DNA from: Acidovorax temperans
Lineage (GTDB): Bacteria > Pseudomonadota > Gammaproteobacteria > Burkholderiales > Burkholderiaceae_C
Reading direction: 5' to 3'
NCBI RefSeq assembly: GCF_006716905.1
Contig: NZ_VFPV01000003.1
Span: 310,001-374,000 of the forward strand
DNA length: 64,000 nucleotides
The notes under the pieces were generated by a model, which saw only the letters and a list, made by a program, of their open reading frames with translations, ran no database searches and was not told the origin of the DNA. Positions 24,379 through 32,504 of this stretch are shown in pieces. Position 1 is the stretch's first letter, and each line of letters starts with the position of its first letter. A program made the translations under genes and the position numbers.

Positions 24379-27266
24379 TCAGGCCAACGTGTCCAGCGCC
24401 AGCGGTTCGATGCCCCGCGCACGGTCGATCTTCTCGGCCACGCGGAAGGCGGCATCCAGCTCGCTGATGCCGTGCTGCTGCATCAACTGGAAGCGTTCGG
24501 CCTTCTCCTCGGGCTCGGTCATCGCCATCGCCAGGTAGAGGCTGGGCGGCACAGCGCGGAACAGCACTTCCATCGACTTGGACAGGATGACGCCCTCGCT
24601 GAACTTGCCGGCCTCCTTGCGTGCCGAGAGCATCAGCGCCTTCTGCGAAGCGTTGAGTTCGCGGAAGCGCGCGATCTTCTCGATTTCATCGGGTGGCATC
24701 GACAGGCAGATCCACCACTCGATCATGTTGAGCATGGGCTCGGCCGCTTTCGGCAAGTCGTCCAGGTTCTGCGTGGCGAGCCAGAACCAGGCGCCGAGCT
24801 TGCGCCACATCTTGGTGATCTTGACCACGTAGGGCGCGAGCAGCGGGTTCTTGGTGATGATGTGGCCTTCGTCCGTCACGTTGATGATCGGTCGGCCCAG
24901 GAACTGGTCGCGCTCGGCGATGTTGTTGACGGTGTTGATGAGCGAGATGTAGGCAATCGAGAGCTGGGCGTTGTAGCCCTCGCGCGCGAAGGTGGCCAGG
25001 TCCACGATGGTGATGTCCGCCTCGGGCCACGGCGTGCCGGACCGGTCGAACATCTCGCCGTCCACGCCCTGGCAGAACATATCCATGGCGTCGGCCATCT
25101 CCAGCAGCCGTGCGCGCCGCATCTCCGGCAGCGTCGCATCGCGGGCGCGCTCGCGCAGCGCCTCGCGCACATCGCGGGTCAGTACCGTGCGCTTCTCCGC
25201 TACGCAGTGCTGTGCCGCATCGAGAATGCACTGGCGGATCAGGCTGCGGTCGGCGCGCGTCATGCGCGCTTCTTCCTTGTCCTCGCCGCCGGTGATCATC
25301 AGCCGTGCAGTGATCTCCAGCTCCCCGAGCACGTCGCGCTGCTCGTCGCCTTCCACGGCCATGCCGGCATCGGTCTGGTCTTCGTCGAGCGCATCGGCGT
25401 CCAGCGTCTGTACCTGGCTCGGCGTATCGACCAGGCGCCAGGCGTCGGCGAACGGAGCCAGACTGACGCCCGCGCCGGGCGCGAGCTTCACCCGATGCAC
25501 GGTGAGGCCCAGCCGTGCCGCGAAGTCGCCGAACAGGCCGAAGCTGTTGCCAGCCTCGACGATGAACAAGCGCGGCCGATAGATCGCCGTCACCTGATTC
25601 AGGATGTTGTTGAGGGTCGCGCTCTTGCCCGAACCCGTCGGGCCGAACAGGAACAGATGCGCGTTCATCTGCCGGTCGAGGCGGTTCAACGGATCGAAGG
25701 TGATCGGGCCGCCGCCGCGGTTGAAGAACGTGATACCCGGATGCCCCGTGCCCTGACTGCGGCCCCAGACCGGCGCCAGGTTCGCCGCATGTTGCGCGAA
25801 CATGAGCTGGGTGTACCACTGGCGCTTGTCGGCAGCCGGATCGAACACGCACGGCAGCCAGCGCAGATAGCTGTTCAGCGGCGCCACCTCGTCCTCTTCG
25901 CGTACCGGTTGCAGGCCGGCGTTGAGCATCACGTTGACGAGCTGCAGGCCGCGCGCATCGAGCTGGGCCAGGTCGCGGCCGCGCAGGTAGAACGCCAGCG
26001 CGCCGCGGTAGAGCTTGTGCGCGCTGCCGATCAGGCCGCGCGCCTGCTGCACGTCCTGCCGCGTCTGCTCCGAGGCCAGGGTCTCGCCGACAGCCTTCCT
26101 GGCGAGGTGGTTGAGGTGCGCCTCCAGCACGTCCTGGGGCGTGGCGACCAGCGTCAGGCACATCACCGTATCCTCGGGCATCTGGTCGAACAGCGCGTTC
26201 ATGGCATCGCCGCCTTTGCGCGTCTCGCCCGTCAGATGGCCCGTCACGGGTGGCGTGCGCAGACGATCCATCACGATCACCCGATGCGGCATGCCGTCGA
26301 AGAACCACAGGCCGTTGGGCACGTCCGAGCGAGGCTGGCCGAAGAACAGGCGCTGCGCGAAGTCGGTGCCGCTGGCGAGTTCGATCTCGCCCTCCTCCCG
26401 CTCTTCCGGGTAGCGGGTCAGCGCGTAGAAGCGTTCCCGATCTTCGGCGGTGGCGCCGAGCAGGGTCGGATTCGGGTTGAACCAGCGCAGCAGCCAGGCG
26501 TGAATGTCCGCAGCGCCGAGACGCCGGGCTTTCACGCCGGCATTGGCCAGCCCGCCGGCAGACGGTCGCAGATCGTGGTCAGTGCCTGCTCGGGCGACTG
26601 GCCGCGCCGCGGGGTCGGCGCCGCGGACGTGCGGCGGTAGACCACCATGCGCACGCGCCGGACCTGGCCGCGCCACGGCAGGCGCGTCACCGTGGTGTCC
26701 TCGAACAGGCCCCCCGGCTTGGCGATGGCCCGCAGGTGATGGGCGAAGAAGCGCAGGTAGAAGTCGCTGAACGCGCTGCCCTGCGCACGCGGCTGCAGAT
26801 AGTTCGCCAGGGACCGCAGATAGTTGTCCCAATCGGCCTCATCCTGGGCGTAGAGCTGCACCACCCAGGGGTTGTCGTCCAACTCGTCGAAGGAGTCCTG
26901 CAGGGCGTTCTCCAGCGCATCGCGCGCCTGCCATAGCCAGGCCATCTCGCGGCCCTCGGTGCCGACCGGCGCCAGCTCGAAGAAGGCCGCCACCGACTGG
27001 CCGTCTTCCAGCAACATGCACTTGGTGTCGGGCAGGTACTCGACCCAGGGCAGCAAGTCAGCGAACGACGGCGCGACGCCATAGAGCGCATCGTGGTCGG
27101 CCTGAGTGGCCGGCCTGCGCCGGCCCCGGCGGAGCGCGCTGCCCGGCTCGGCGACACCCTGTGCCGCCAGGGCCGTCACGTGCCGTGCCCAGGCATCATC
27201 GGCCGCATCCACGGCGGCAGCAGGCGATGCGCCGGGCTTGCGTGACCACGGCAGCGACCAGGCCAT
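24379..27266 (-). pseudogene. Conjugation ATPase, TraC/VirB4-type (TIGR03744), frameshifted
   Basis: The N-terminal part reads from ATG 27266 (MAWSLPWSRKPG) to about 26550, then the homology continues in another frame (GGLANAGVKARRLGAADIHAWLL...) to the stop at 24379. The switch equals loss of one base near 26545-26560. Combined length would be about 960 residues, normal for the family. Walker A is FGPTGSGKSATLNN and Walker B-like NVTDEGH. It powers mating-pair formation at the inner membrane. If the shift is real, transfer is blocked; a sequencing error or a genuine programmed shift remain possible. Confidence 0.82.
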
Positions 27267-27700
27267 CAGTAGTCCTCCACGCGCTCGCCCGGCATCGCGT
27301 ACTGCACGCGCTGGTAGAGCGGGAACACCGTGCTGTAGCCGGGCACCGGCACCGGGTCGGTGCCCGCCAGGTGCGGGAACACGTACATCACCAGGTCGGG
27401 GTTCGGCAGGCGGTGGAACTGGCGGTAGATCTCGTTCTGCGCGGTGCGGGTGTAGCGCGCCTGCACGCCGGGCACCGCCTGCACATCGGCCTCGGTCAGC
27501 GGCCGGCGCAGGCCCTGGCGCGCATCGAGCAGTTGCCGCGCGGCCTGGCCGCTGCCCGCGCTGCCGCCAGTCTCCTGATGCCAGATGTCGAGCATGGTGC
27601 TGTCGCCGTGTGGCAGCAGCTTCTCCTTGCTGGTGGCGCAGCCGCCGAGCAGGGTGGCCGCCAGCAGCACGGCGGCCGCGTCAATCCAGATCCGAGGCAT
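27266..27700 (-). CDS. TIGR03751-family conjugative-transfer lipoprotein
   Basis: A 144-residue lipoprotein. The signal ends in a lipobox (LLGGCATS, Cys21), followed by KEKLLPHGDSTMLDIW, which I recognise from the TIGR03751 family. It should be anchored in the outer membrane as part of the mating channel. Its stop touches the TraC-type ATPase start, and its start overlaps the TIGR03752 stop by about 20 bases, consistent with one operon. Confidence 0.8.
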   Translation of the reverse strand: MPRIWIDAAAVLLAATLLGGCATSKEKLLPHGDSTMLDIWHQETGGSAGSGQAARQLLDARQGLRRPLTEADVQAVPGVQARYTRTAQNEIYRQFHRLPNPDLVMYVFPHLAGTDPVPVPGYSTVFPLYQRVQYAMPGERVEDY

Positions 27701-28677
27701 GGGCTTCTCCGGTGCGGTGGTGGACCCGACGCCCCTTGGCGTCGTAGTCGATGTCGAGCGGCTGCTCCAGATGCACGGCCACCCTGGCGCCGGGCTGCAC
27801 GTAGACCGCCGCGAAGGCCTGGCCGTAGAGCTTGTTGACCCAATCGGCCATGTCGCGCACGCGGCCCGCGAGGATGCGGCCCATCGCTTCGTTGCCGCTG
27901 ATGCCGACGGTGCCCAGTGAGCCGTTGCTGTTGGCGACCACGGCCACGCTCCCGTTGTCGGACTTGATGAGCGAGGCCGCGCCGGCGCCGGCCGCGGTGA
28001 TGAGCGCCTGGCTGCCCAGGTACTGCTGGGCGTTGCTGCGCCGCTCGCCGCTGACGCAGGGAATGCCGTAGGGGTCGCTGATCCAGCCCAGGCCGCCCTG
28101 GATGCTGGCGCCGTTGTGCCCCGAGTTGCCGCCGTTGCTGCCGCCCTTGCTGCTGTCCTCCGGCACCGTGCGGATGGTGCCGTCCTGGAACACGAACGTG
28201 ACCGAGCGGATTTGCCCGCGCACGCACGAGAGCGTCCAGTCGCCCGAGGCCGTGCCGCTGACCACGGCGCCGGCCACGTCGGGGATGTCGATGCCGTTGG
28301 CCGTGAGGTTGTCCGGGCCGATCAGCACCTTGAACGGATAGGGATCGTTGACGGTTCCATCGATCGGCACGCGCCCGATCAACGCCGTCATGGCAATCGA
28401 CCCCATGAGCGTCGAGTTCGACGGCACGGTGTAGACAGCCTTCGTGGATGCGCCCACCGCGCGGCTGCCGGCGTCGGCGACGGATTCCACAGCGGCCGAC
28501 AGGCTTTTCTGGGCCGGCCCGAAGCTCAGGGGAAAGCTCGGCTCCTTGCTGCCGCTCTTGACGTCGACCTTGGCATCGTCGGGCTCGACCCACTGCGTGC
28601 CACCGACGCCGCGGTTGAAGCGCTTGCCGTCACCCTCTTCCAGCCCCAGCCCGACGGGCAGGTCGGACGGGCTGTTG
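27681..28677 (-). pseudogene. TIGR03752-family ICE protein (TraB-like), 5'-truncated by IS21-like DNA
   Basis: The open frame extends upstream to about 28677 (FNSPSDLPVGLGLEEGDG...), where an in-frame TGA and the IS21-like repeats begin. About 330 C-terminal residues remain, including TVPSNSTLMGSIAMTALIGRVP and CVRGQIRSVTFVFQDGTIR, typical of TraB-like channel proteins; family members are about 470 residues. The N-terminal membrane anchor and start are lost. Internal Met codons could still initiate a fragment, but it would not be a functional channel component. Confidence 0.8.
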
Positions 28678-28925
28678 AATCACGTTCAAAACTGAGCCGG
28701 GCGTCACGTTCAAAACTGAGCCACTAGGTTGAAGAAGAAATGGCTTGCTCGGTTGTGGACAAGTCTACTGTGTGGTCGGTCTGTGGTGCTCCTTTCTGGG
28801 CTTTGGTGCGAGTGGTTTTTGCTGTGCTGGGTGCGTGGGCACTGGAGTTGCGAAACCGCCAGCTCTGATTGCCGGTCTCCACGATGTGGCAGTGGTGGGT
28901 GAGGCGATCGAGCAGCGCGGTGGAC
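28678..28925 (-). mobile_element. istB: IS21-family fragment: terminal repeats plus istB 3' end
   Basis: Two copies of CACGTTCAAAACTGAGCC (28681-28698 and 28705-28722) look like the multiple end repeats of an IS21-type element. Read leftward, bases about 28925 to the TAG at 28724-28726 encode the IstB C-terminus (ALLDRLTHHCHIVETGNQSW...). The rest of istB, istA and the other end are missing. It marks the breakpoint where the conjugation module was lost. Confidence 0.8.
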
Positions 28926-29350
28926 GTTGGGTGCGGCGATGTCGCCGAGCGTTACGCAGGGGGCAAACCTCCTTGCGGAGCCCGCTACACCTCAACCATA
29001 ATGCACCTGCGAAAAATCTTGTTACCGGCGCAACGGTCTGAAAAGCCGCGCATCCAAGTTCGATCAGGAAGGGATGCCGCGCTTTACCGGAAAACCAGGG
29101 CAAAGTTTTCGTAGGAATACGGGCGGGGTAAAGCGCCAATGCGACTTCCGGCTGAGCCGGTTTGCATCCAGCAAGGGCTCATGCGTTCTGCGTCACTGCT
29201 GTGACCTCGACAGCTTGAAGGTGCCTTGCTTGATGCCGGGTGGATAGGCCCGATTCGCCATCCATGCCCGTGACGCAAAAGGTCGGCCGCCGATGCAATG
29301 CGGGTCAAGGTCCAGACCGAAAGGGAATCGTACCGTCCAAAATCCCCGCG
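28926..29350. other. Gene-free scar between IS21 fragment and LysR gene
   Basis: About 425 bases without a gene I can support. A leftward stretch near 29193-29345 stays open and reads like a decayed protein end, but I recognise no family. Probably recombination debris. Confidence 0.5.
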
Positions 29351-30259
29351 TCACATCGGGCGTTGATCGGTGCCTTGCGGGCGTCCGACACGCTCCACGC
29401 GGTCGATGAACTGCCGCAGCGGCTCCATGATTTCGCCTTCGGGTCGCAGTAGATAGGTCGTCAGCGAAGCGGTCTCGTCGGCCAGCGGCCGCACGACGAC
29501 ATCGGCCTGATGGCAACCCGCCAGATGCGCCGCGCTCGAAAAGCCCACGCCGTAGCCGGCGGCCACGAGGGCCAGCATCAGGGAATGGGTCTTGACGTAC
29601 TCGGCTACCGTCGGCTGCGCATCCACCGTGCGGAGCAGCCGTTCGCGCTGCCGGCTGCAACCTTCGCAGACCTGGGGATCGCACAGCACCAGCGGATAGC
29701 TCGCCACTTCCTCCAGCGGCACTTCCTTGAAAGCCAGCAGCGGATGCCTGGCGGGCAAAGCCACCACCAGCGGGTCTCGCCACACCGGCATGGCGACGAT
29801 GCCGGCGTCCATTTCACCAGCCAATGCAAAACCTGCGTCATACAAGTCGTTGCGCAGTCCAGTCACCAACTGCGCCAGTGGCGTTTCAAATATCCGAATG
29901 CCGACCTGTGGTGCCTCCTCGCGGCAAAGCGCAAGCAACGCCGACAAGCGGGCCTGCCCCATGTCACCAGATAGTGCGATGCGCAGCGTGTTCCGCTGGT
30001 TCGCTGCGGCGCGTGCCTTGGTCTGCGCTTGCTCGAAGGCCAGCAGTACGCGCCGGGCTTCTTCGAGGAAGACCTGTCCCGCCGGTGTGAGACGAACACT
30101 GCGTGGCAAGCGGTTGAGCAGCGGCACCCCTAAATCCGCCTCCATCTGGCGGATCGTGCGCGACCGTGGAGACTGTTCGATGTGCAGCCGTCGAGCAGCC
30201 CGGCCGAAGTGCAGTTCCTCGGCTACGGCGATGAAGCAGCGAAGATGGCGTAAGTTCAT
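29351..30259 (-). CDS. LysR-family transcriptional regulator (left flank of tLST)
   Basis: A 302-residue LysR-type regulator. The N-terminal winged helix-turn-helix (LRHLRCFIAVAEELHFGRAARRLHIEQSPRSRTIRQME, residues 3-41) is followed by a LysR substrate domain from about residue 90 to 290. GGGAG precedes ATG 30259. It has the same length and clear similarity to the regulator at 48042-48950. It reads away from the stress locus; its own promoter is in 30260-30310. Target and inducer are unknown. Confidence 0.88.
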   Translation of the reverse strand: MNLRHLRCFIAVAEELHFGRAARRLHIEQSPRSRTIRQMEADLGVPLLNRLPRSVRLTPAGQVFLEEARRVLLAFEQAQTKARAAANQRNTLRIALSGDMGQARLSALLALCREEAPQVGIRIFETPLAQLVTGLRNDLYDAGFALAGEMDAGIVAMPVWRDPLVVALPARHPLLAFKEVPLEEVASYPLVLCDPQVCEGCSRQRERLLRTVDAQPTVAEYVKTHSLMLALVAAGYGVGFSSAAHLAGCHQADVVVRPLADETASLTTYLLRPEGEIMEPLRQFIDRVERVGRPQGTDQRPM

Positions 30260-30384
30260 GCTTTCTCCCTGCCGATGTGATCAGTCCATATCATCGTAGG
30301 GAGCCGAATAGTGCGGAGGATTCACCTCTGTATCGAGATGAGAGCCATCCTGGGGGGTGATGCTCGGATGCTTTTCGCCCATGT

Positions 30385-30860
30385 CAGCGCCTACGGCGAA
30401 GCTCTCGTTCGAGATCGCCCAGCTGCGACGCCTGAAGTTCGGCAAGAAGAGCGAGCAGCTCGATGCCGAACAACGCGCGCTGTTCGACGAGGCTCTGGAC
30501 GCCGACCTTGCCGCGGCTGAGGCGCAGCTCCAGGAACTGCTGGGCAAGAAGAAGCCGCCGGCTACGCCTGGCGCGATGCCTAAGCGCACCGCCTTGCCGG
30601 CGGACCTGCCGCGCGTGGACTGCCACCACGAGCCCGAGAACACCCGCTGCGCGTGCGGCTGTGCGCTCAAGCGCATCAGCGAGAAGCTGGACTACACGCC
30701 GGGCGTGTTCACGGTCGAGTGCCACATCCGCGGCAAGTGGACCTGCGCATAGGTGCCGAACGCTGACCCAGGCGCCGGTCCCGGCGGAGATCATCGCCAA
30801 GGGCATCCCCACCTCCGGGCTGCTCGCGTAGGTGCTGGTCGCAAAGGACTCCGACCATCT
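30385..30860 (+). pseudogene. IS66-family transposase (TnpC) remnant
   Basis: Encodes the N-terminal IS66 pattern AQLRRLKFGKKSEQLD, the Zn-finger-like HHEPENTRCACGCALKRISEKLDY and then, after a frame change near 30750 and a stop at 30829-30831, CRTLTQAPVPAEIIAKG...VLVAK. Only about a quarter of a TnpC gene is present and it is broken, so it is inactive. Confidence 0.8.
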
Positions 30861-30865
30861 GCCGC

Positions 30866-31303
30866 TTACATGGTCGTCCCTAGGCAAGCAGGAATAAGCT
30901 GCGTGAGTGAATCGGGAGGTTTGCGTAGCTGATGGCTGGCCAGCAGCGTCTGCGCCGGCGGCTTCACCGGCACGAAGCGCATGTGCGGGCGGGTTGCCGC
31001 CTCGCAGATCGCTGCGGCATCGGCCGCACCGTTCTTGCGTCCCTTGCCGGCCATGCGGTAGGGCGTGACGAAGTGGCCTGCAATCAGCCGCGCATCCAGC
31101 CCATAGCCGCGCAGCTTGCGTGCCCAGTGATGCGCACCGCCGCAGGCCTCCAGGGCCACCAGGCAGCCGGGAGGCAACTGCGCGCACCGGGCCGCAAACT
31201 TGTCAGCGGCCAGCGCCTTGGCAACCACCACGCGCGCATCCACCGCATGCACCTAGATAACCCGCTTGGCCAGATCCACCCCGACTCGGGCAATCTCGTT
31301 CAT
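30866..31303 (-). pseudogene. IS110-family transposase remnant
   Basis: Leftward from ATG 31303 (MNEIARVGVDLAKRVI), then TAG at 31253-31255, then VHAVDARVVVAKAL...LPPGCLVALEACGGAHHWARKL and the GKGRKNGAADAAAICEA segment, all typical of the DEDD domain of IS110-type transposases. The match fades near 30915 and no C-terminal domain follows. It carries both an internal stop and a truncation. Confidence 0.82.
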
Positions 31304-31434
31304 GGACTTCCCCTTTCACATGGCTGCAGATTGATGACTTGGGGAGCACCATCGCGGTGGCAGCCAACATTTGTTTCCTGGCTGCTTACGATTGAGTCAC
31401 ATCAATCGGCCAGCAGATCGCTGGATGTTGACTC

Positions 31435-31462
31435 TTGACTTTCGGCATATTAGGCGCAATAT
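31435..31462 (+). promoter_or_regulatory. Candidate sigma-70-type promoter of the tLST
   Basis: TTGACT at 31435-31440, 16-base spacer, CAATAT at 31457-31462. A second TTGACT begins at 31428. It lies 66 bases before the HTH gene, and the TTGCAA palindrome begins one base after the -10 box. Confidence 0.45.
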
Positions 31463-31480
31463 CTTGCAAAGTCTTGCAAG
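31463..31480. promoter_or_regulatory. Palindromic operator candidate at the head of the tLST
   Basis: CTTGCAA (31463-31469), AGTC, TTGCAAG (31474-31480): perfect 7-bp arms directly downstream of the -10 box, a classic repressor position. CCTCG/CGAGG (31486-31497) forms a second small inverted repeat. The HTH protein encoded next is a plausible binder; that link is inference. Confidence 0.5.
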
Positions 31481-31527
31481 AATTTCCTCGAGCGAGGCCG
31501 CGTAACGACGGAACTTGTGGGGGTGGT

Positions 31528-31809
31528 ATGACAGCGCGCCAGCAGGCGATCTTCACACTCGACGAGTTGGCTACCTACTTAAAGGTCGGCAAGCGGACGC
31601 TTTACCGGCTCGCCTCGCACGGGGAAATTCCGGCCTTCAAGGTCGGCGGGACGTGGCGGTTTCGTCAAAGTGAAATCGATCAATGGATCAATGATCAGAT
31701 CCAAGCAGGCAGAAAGAAGGAGGTGATACGCACAGATGAGCAGCCGAAGTCAGCGAAACATCCCGTGTCGCCTGGGCGCGCTATCCATAGCCGCAGGCAA
31801 GCGGATTGA
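31528..31809 (+). CDS. Helix-turn-helix DNA-binding protein, first gene of tLST
   Basis: A 93-residue protein with an excisionase/MerR-like winged helix (FTLDELATYLKVGKRTLYRLASHGEIPAFKVGGTWRFRQSEIDQWI, residues about 9-54) and a basic tail. It starts at ATG 31528. A small HTH gene at this position, just before Hsp20 and ClpK/ClpG, matches the first gene (often called dna) of the transmissible proteostasis loci described in Pseudomonas aeruginosa clone C and Klebsiella. It may regulate the locus. Confidence 0.82.
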   Translation: MTARQQAIFTLDELATYLKVGKRTLYRLASHGEIPAFKVGGTWRFRQSEIDQWINDQIQAGRKKEVIRTDEQPKSAKHPVSPGRAIHSRRQAD

Positions 31810-31841
31810 GTGAGTCTTCAATTGATTTCTGGAGGTATGAC

Positions 31842-32411
31842 ATGGACATTGATTTCAAGAAATTGGCTCCCTGGAACTGGTTCAAAAAGGAGCAGGAAGA
31901 ACAACAGAGCACTGCCTCGCTGCCGGTGCAGCGCAATGACCTGCCGGTGGCGGGTGGGCCCGTCAGTCCCATCCTGCAATTGCATCGCGAGATCGACCGC
32001 CTGTTCGACGACGCGTTTCGAGGCTTCGGTTTCCCGACGCTGGCCATGCCACGCTGGCCGTCGGACTGGCCGGGCATGCTGAAGCCGGCGCTGGACATCC
32101 AGGAGACCGACAAGCAGTACAAGATCGCCCTGGAAGTACCCGGCATCGAGGAAAAAGACATCCAGATCACGCTCGACAACGACGTGCTGCTGGTGCGCGG
32201 TGAAAAGCGTCAGGAGCAGGAAAGCAAAGACGGTGGTTTCCACCGGGTGGAGCGCTCCTACGGCAGCTTTCAGCGCGCTCTGAACCTGCCGGCCGATGCC
32301 AACCAGGACACGATCAAGGCCGCTTTCAAGAACGGCGTGCTCACGATCACGATGGAAAAGCGCGAGGCCAGTACGCCCAAGCAGGGGCGCTCGATCCCGA
32401 TCAACGGCTGA
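31842..32411 (+). CDS. hsp20: Small heat-shock protein Hsp20, tLST copy 1
   Basis: A 189-residue alpha-crystallin-family holdase. A long N-terminal arm (residues 1 to about 80, MDIDFKKLAPWNWFKKEQEEQ...) precedes the alpha-crystallin domain (LDIQETDKQYKIALEVPGIEEKDI to GVLTITMEKRE) and a C-terminal IPI motif (RSIPING), used in oligomer assembly. GGAGG lies 6 bases upstream of ATG 31842. It would bind unfolding proteins and hand them to the ClpK/ClpG disaggregase encoded next. The order matches known tLST copies. Confidence 0.9.
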   Translation: MDIDFKKLAPWNWFKKEQEEQQSTASLPVQRNDLPVAGGPVSPILQLHREIDRLFDDAFRGFGFPTLAMPRWPSDWPGMLKPALDIQETDKQYKIALEVPGIEEKDIQITLDNDVLLVRGEKRQEQESKDGGFHRVERSYGSFQRALNLPADANQDTIKAAFKNGVLTITMEKREASTPKQGRSIPING

Positions 32412-32504
32412 CGCGGGGCAGCGCGTTTTTCTCAAAAACCACAAAGAGATGAGGCACCGTGATCGGCGGTGCCTCGTCAGATCAATCTTTACAGGAGCAT
32501 CAGC

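Larger units (their letters stand above)
31304..31527 (+). other. Promoter region of the stress-tolerance locus
   Basis: The first 100 bases show nothing clear. From 31428 two overlapping TTGACT boxes (31428 and 31435) precede CAATAT at 31457-31462 (16-base spacing from the second), followed by two inverted repeats. No obvious sigma-32 consensus was found. Confidence 0.5.

Noticed and set aside
29193-29345. Possible end of a coding gene reading leftward in the scar next to the LysR gene
   Set aside because: It stays open for about 50 codons but has no start, no family resemblance I can name, and lies among IS debris.
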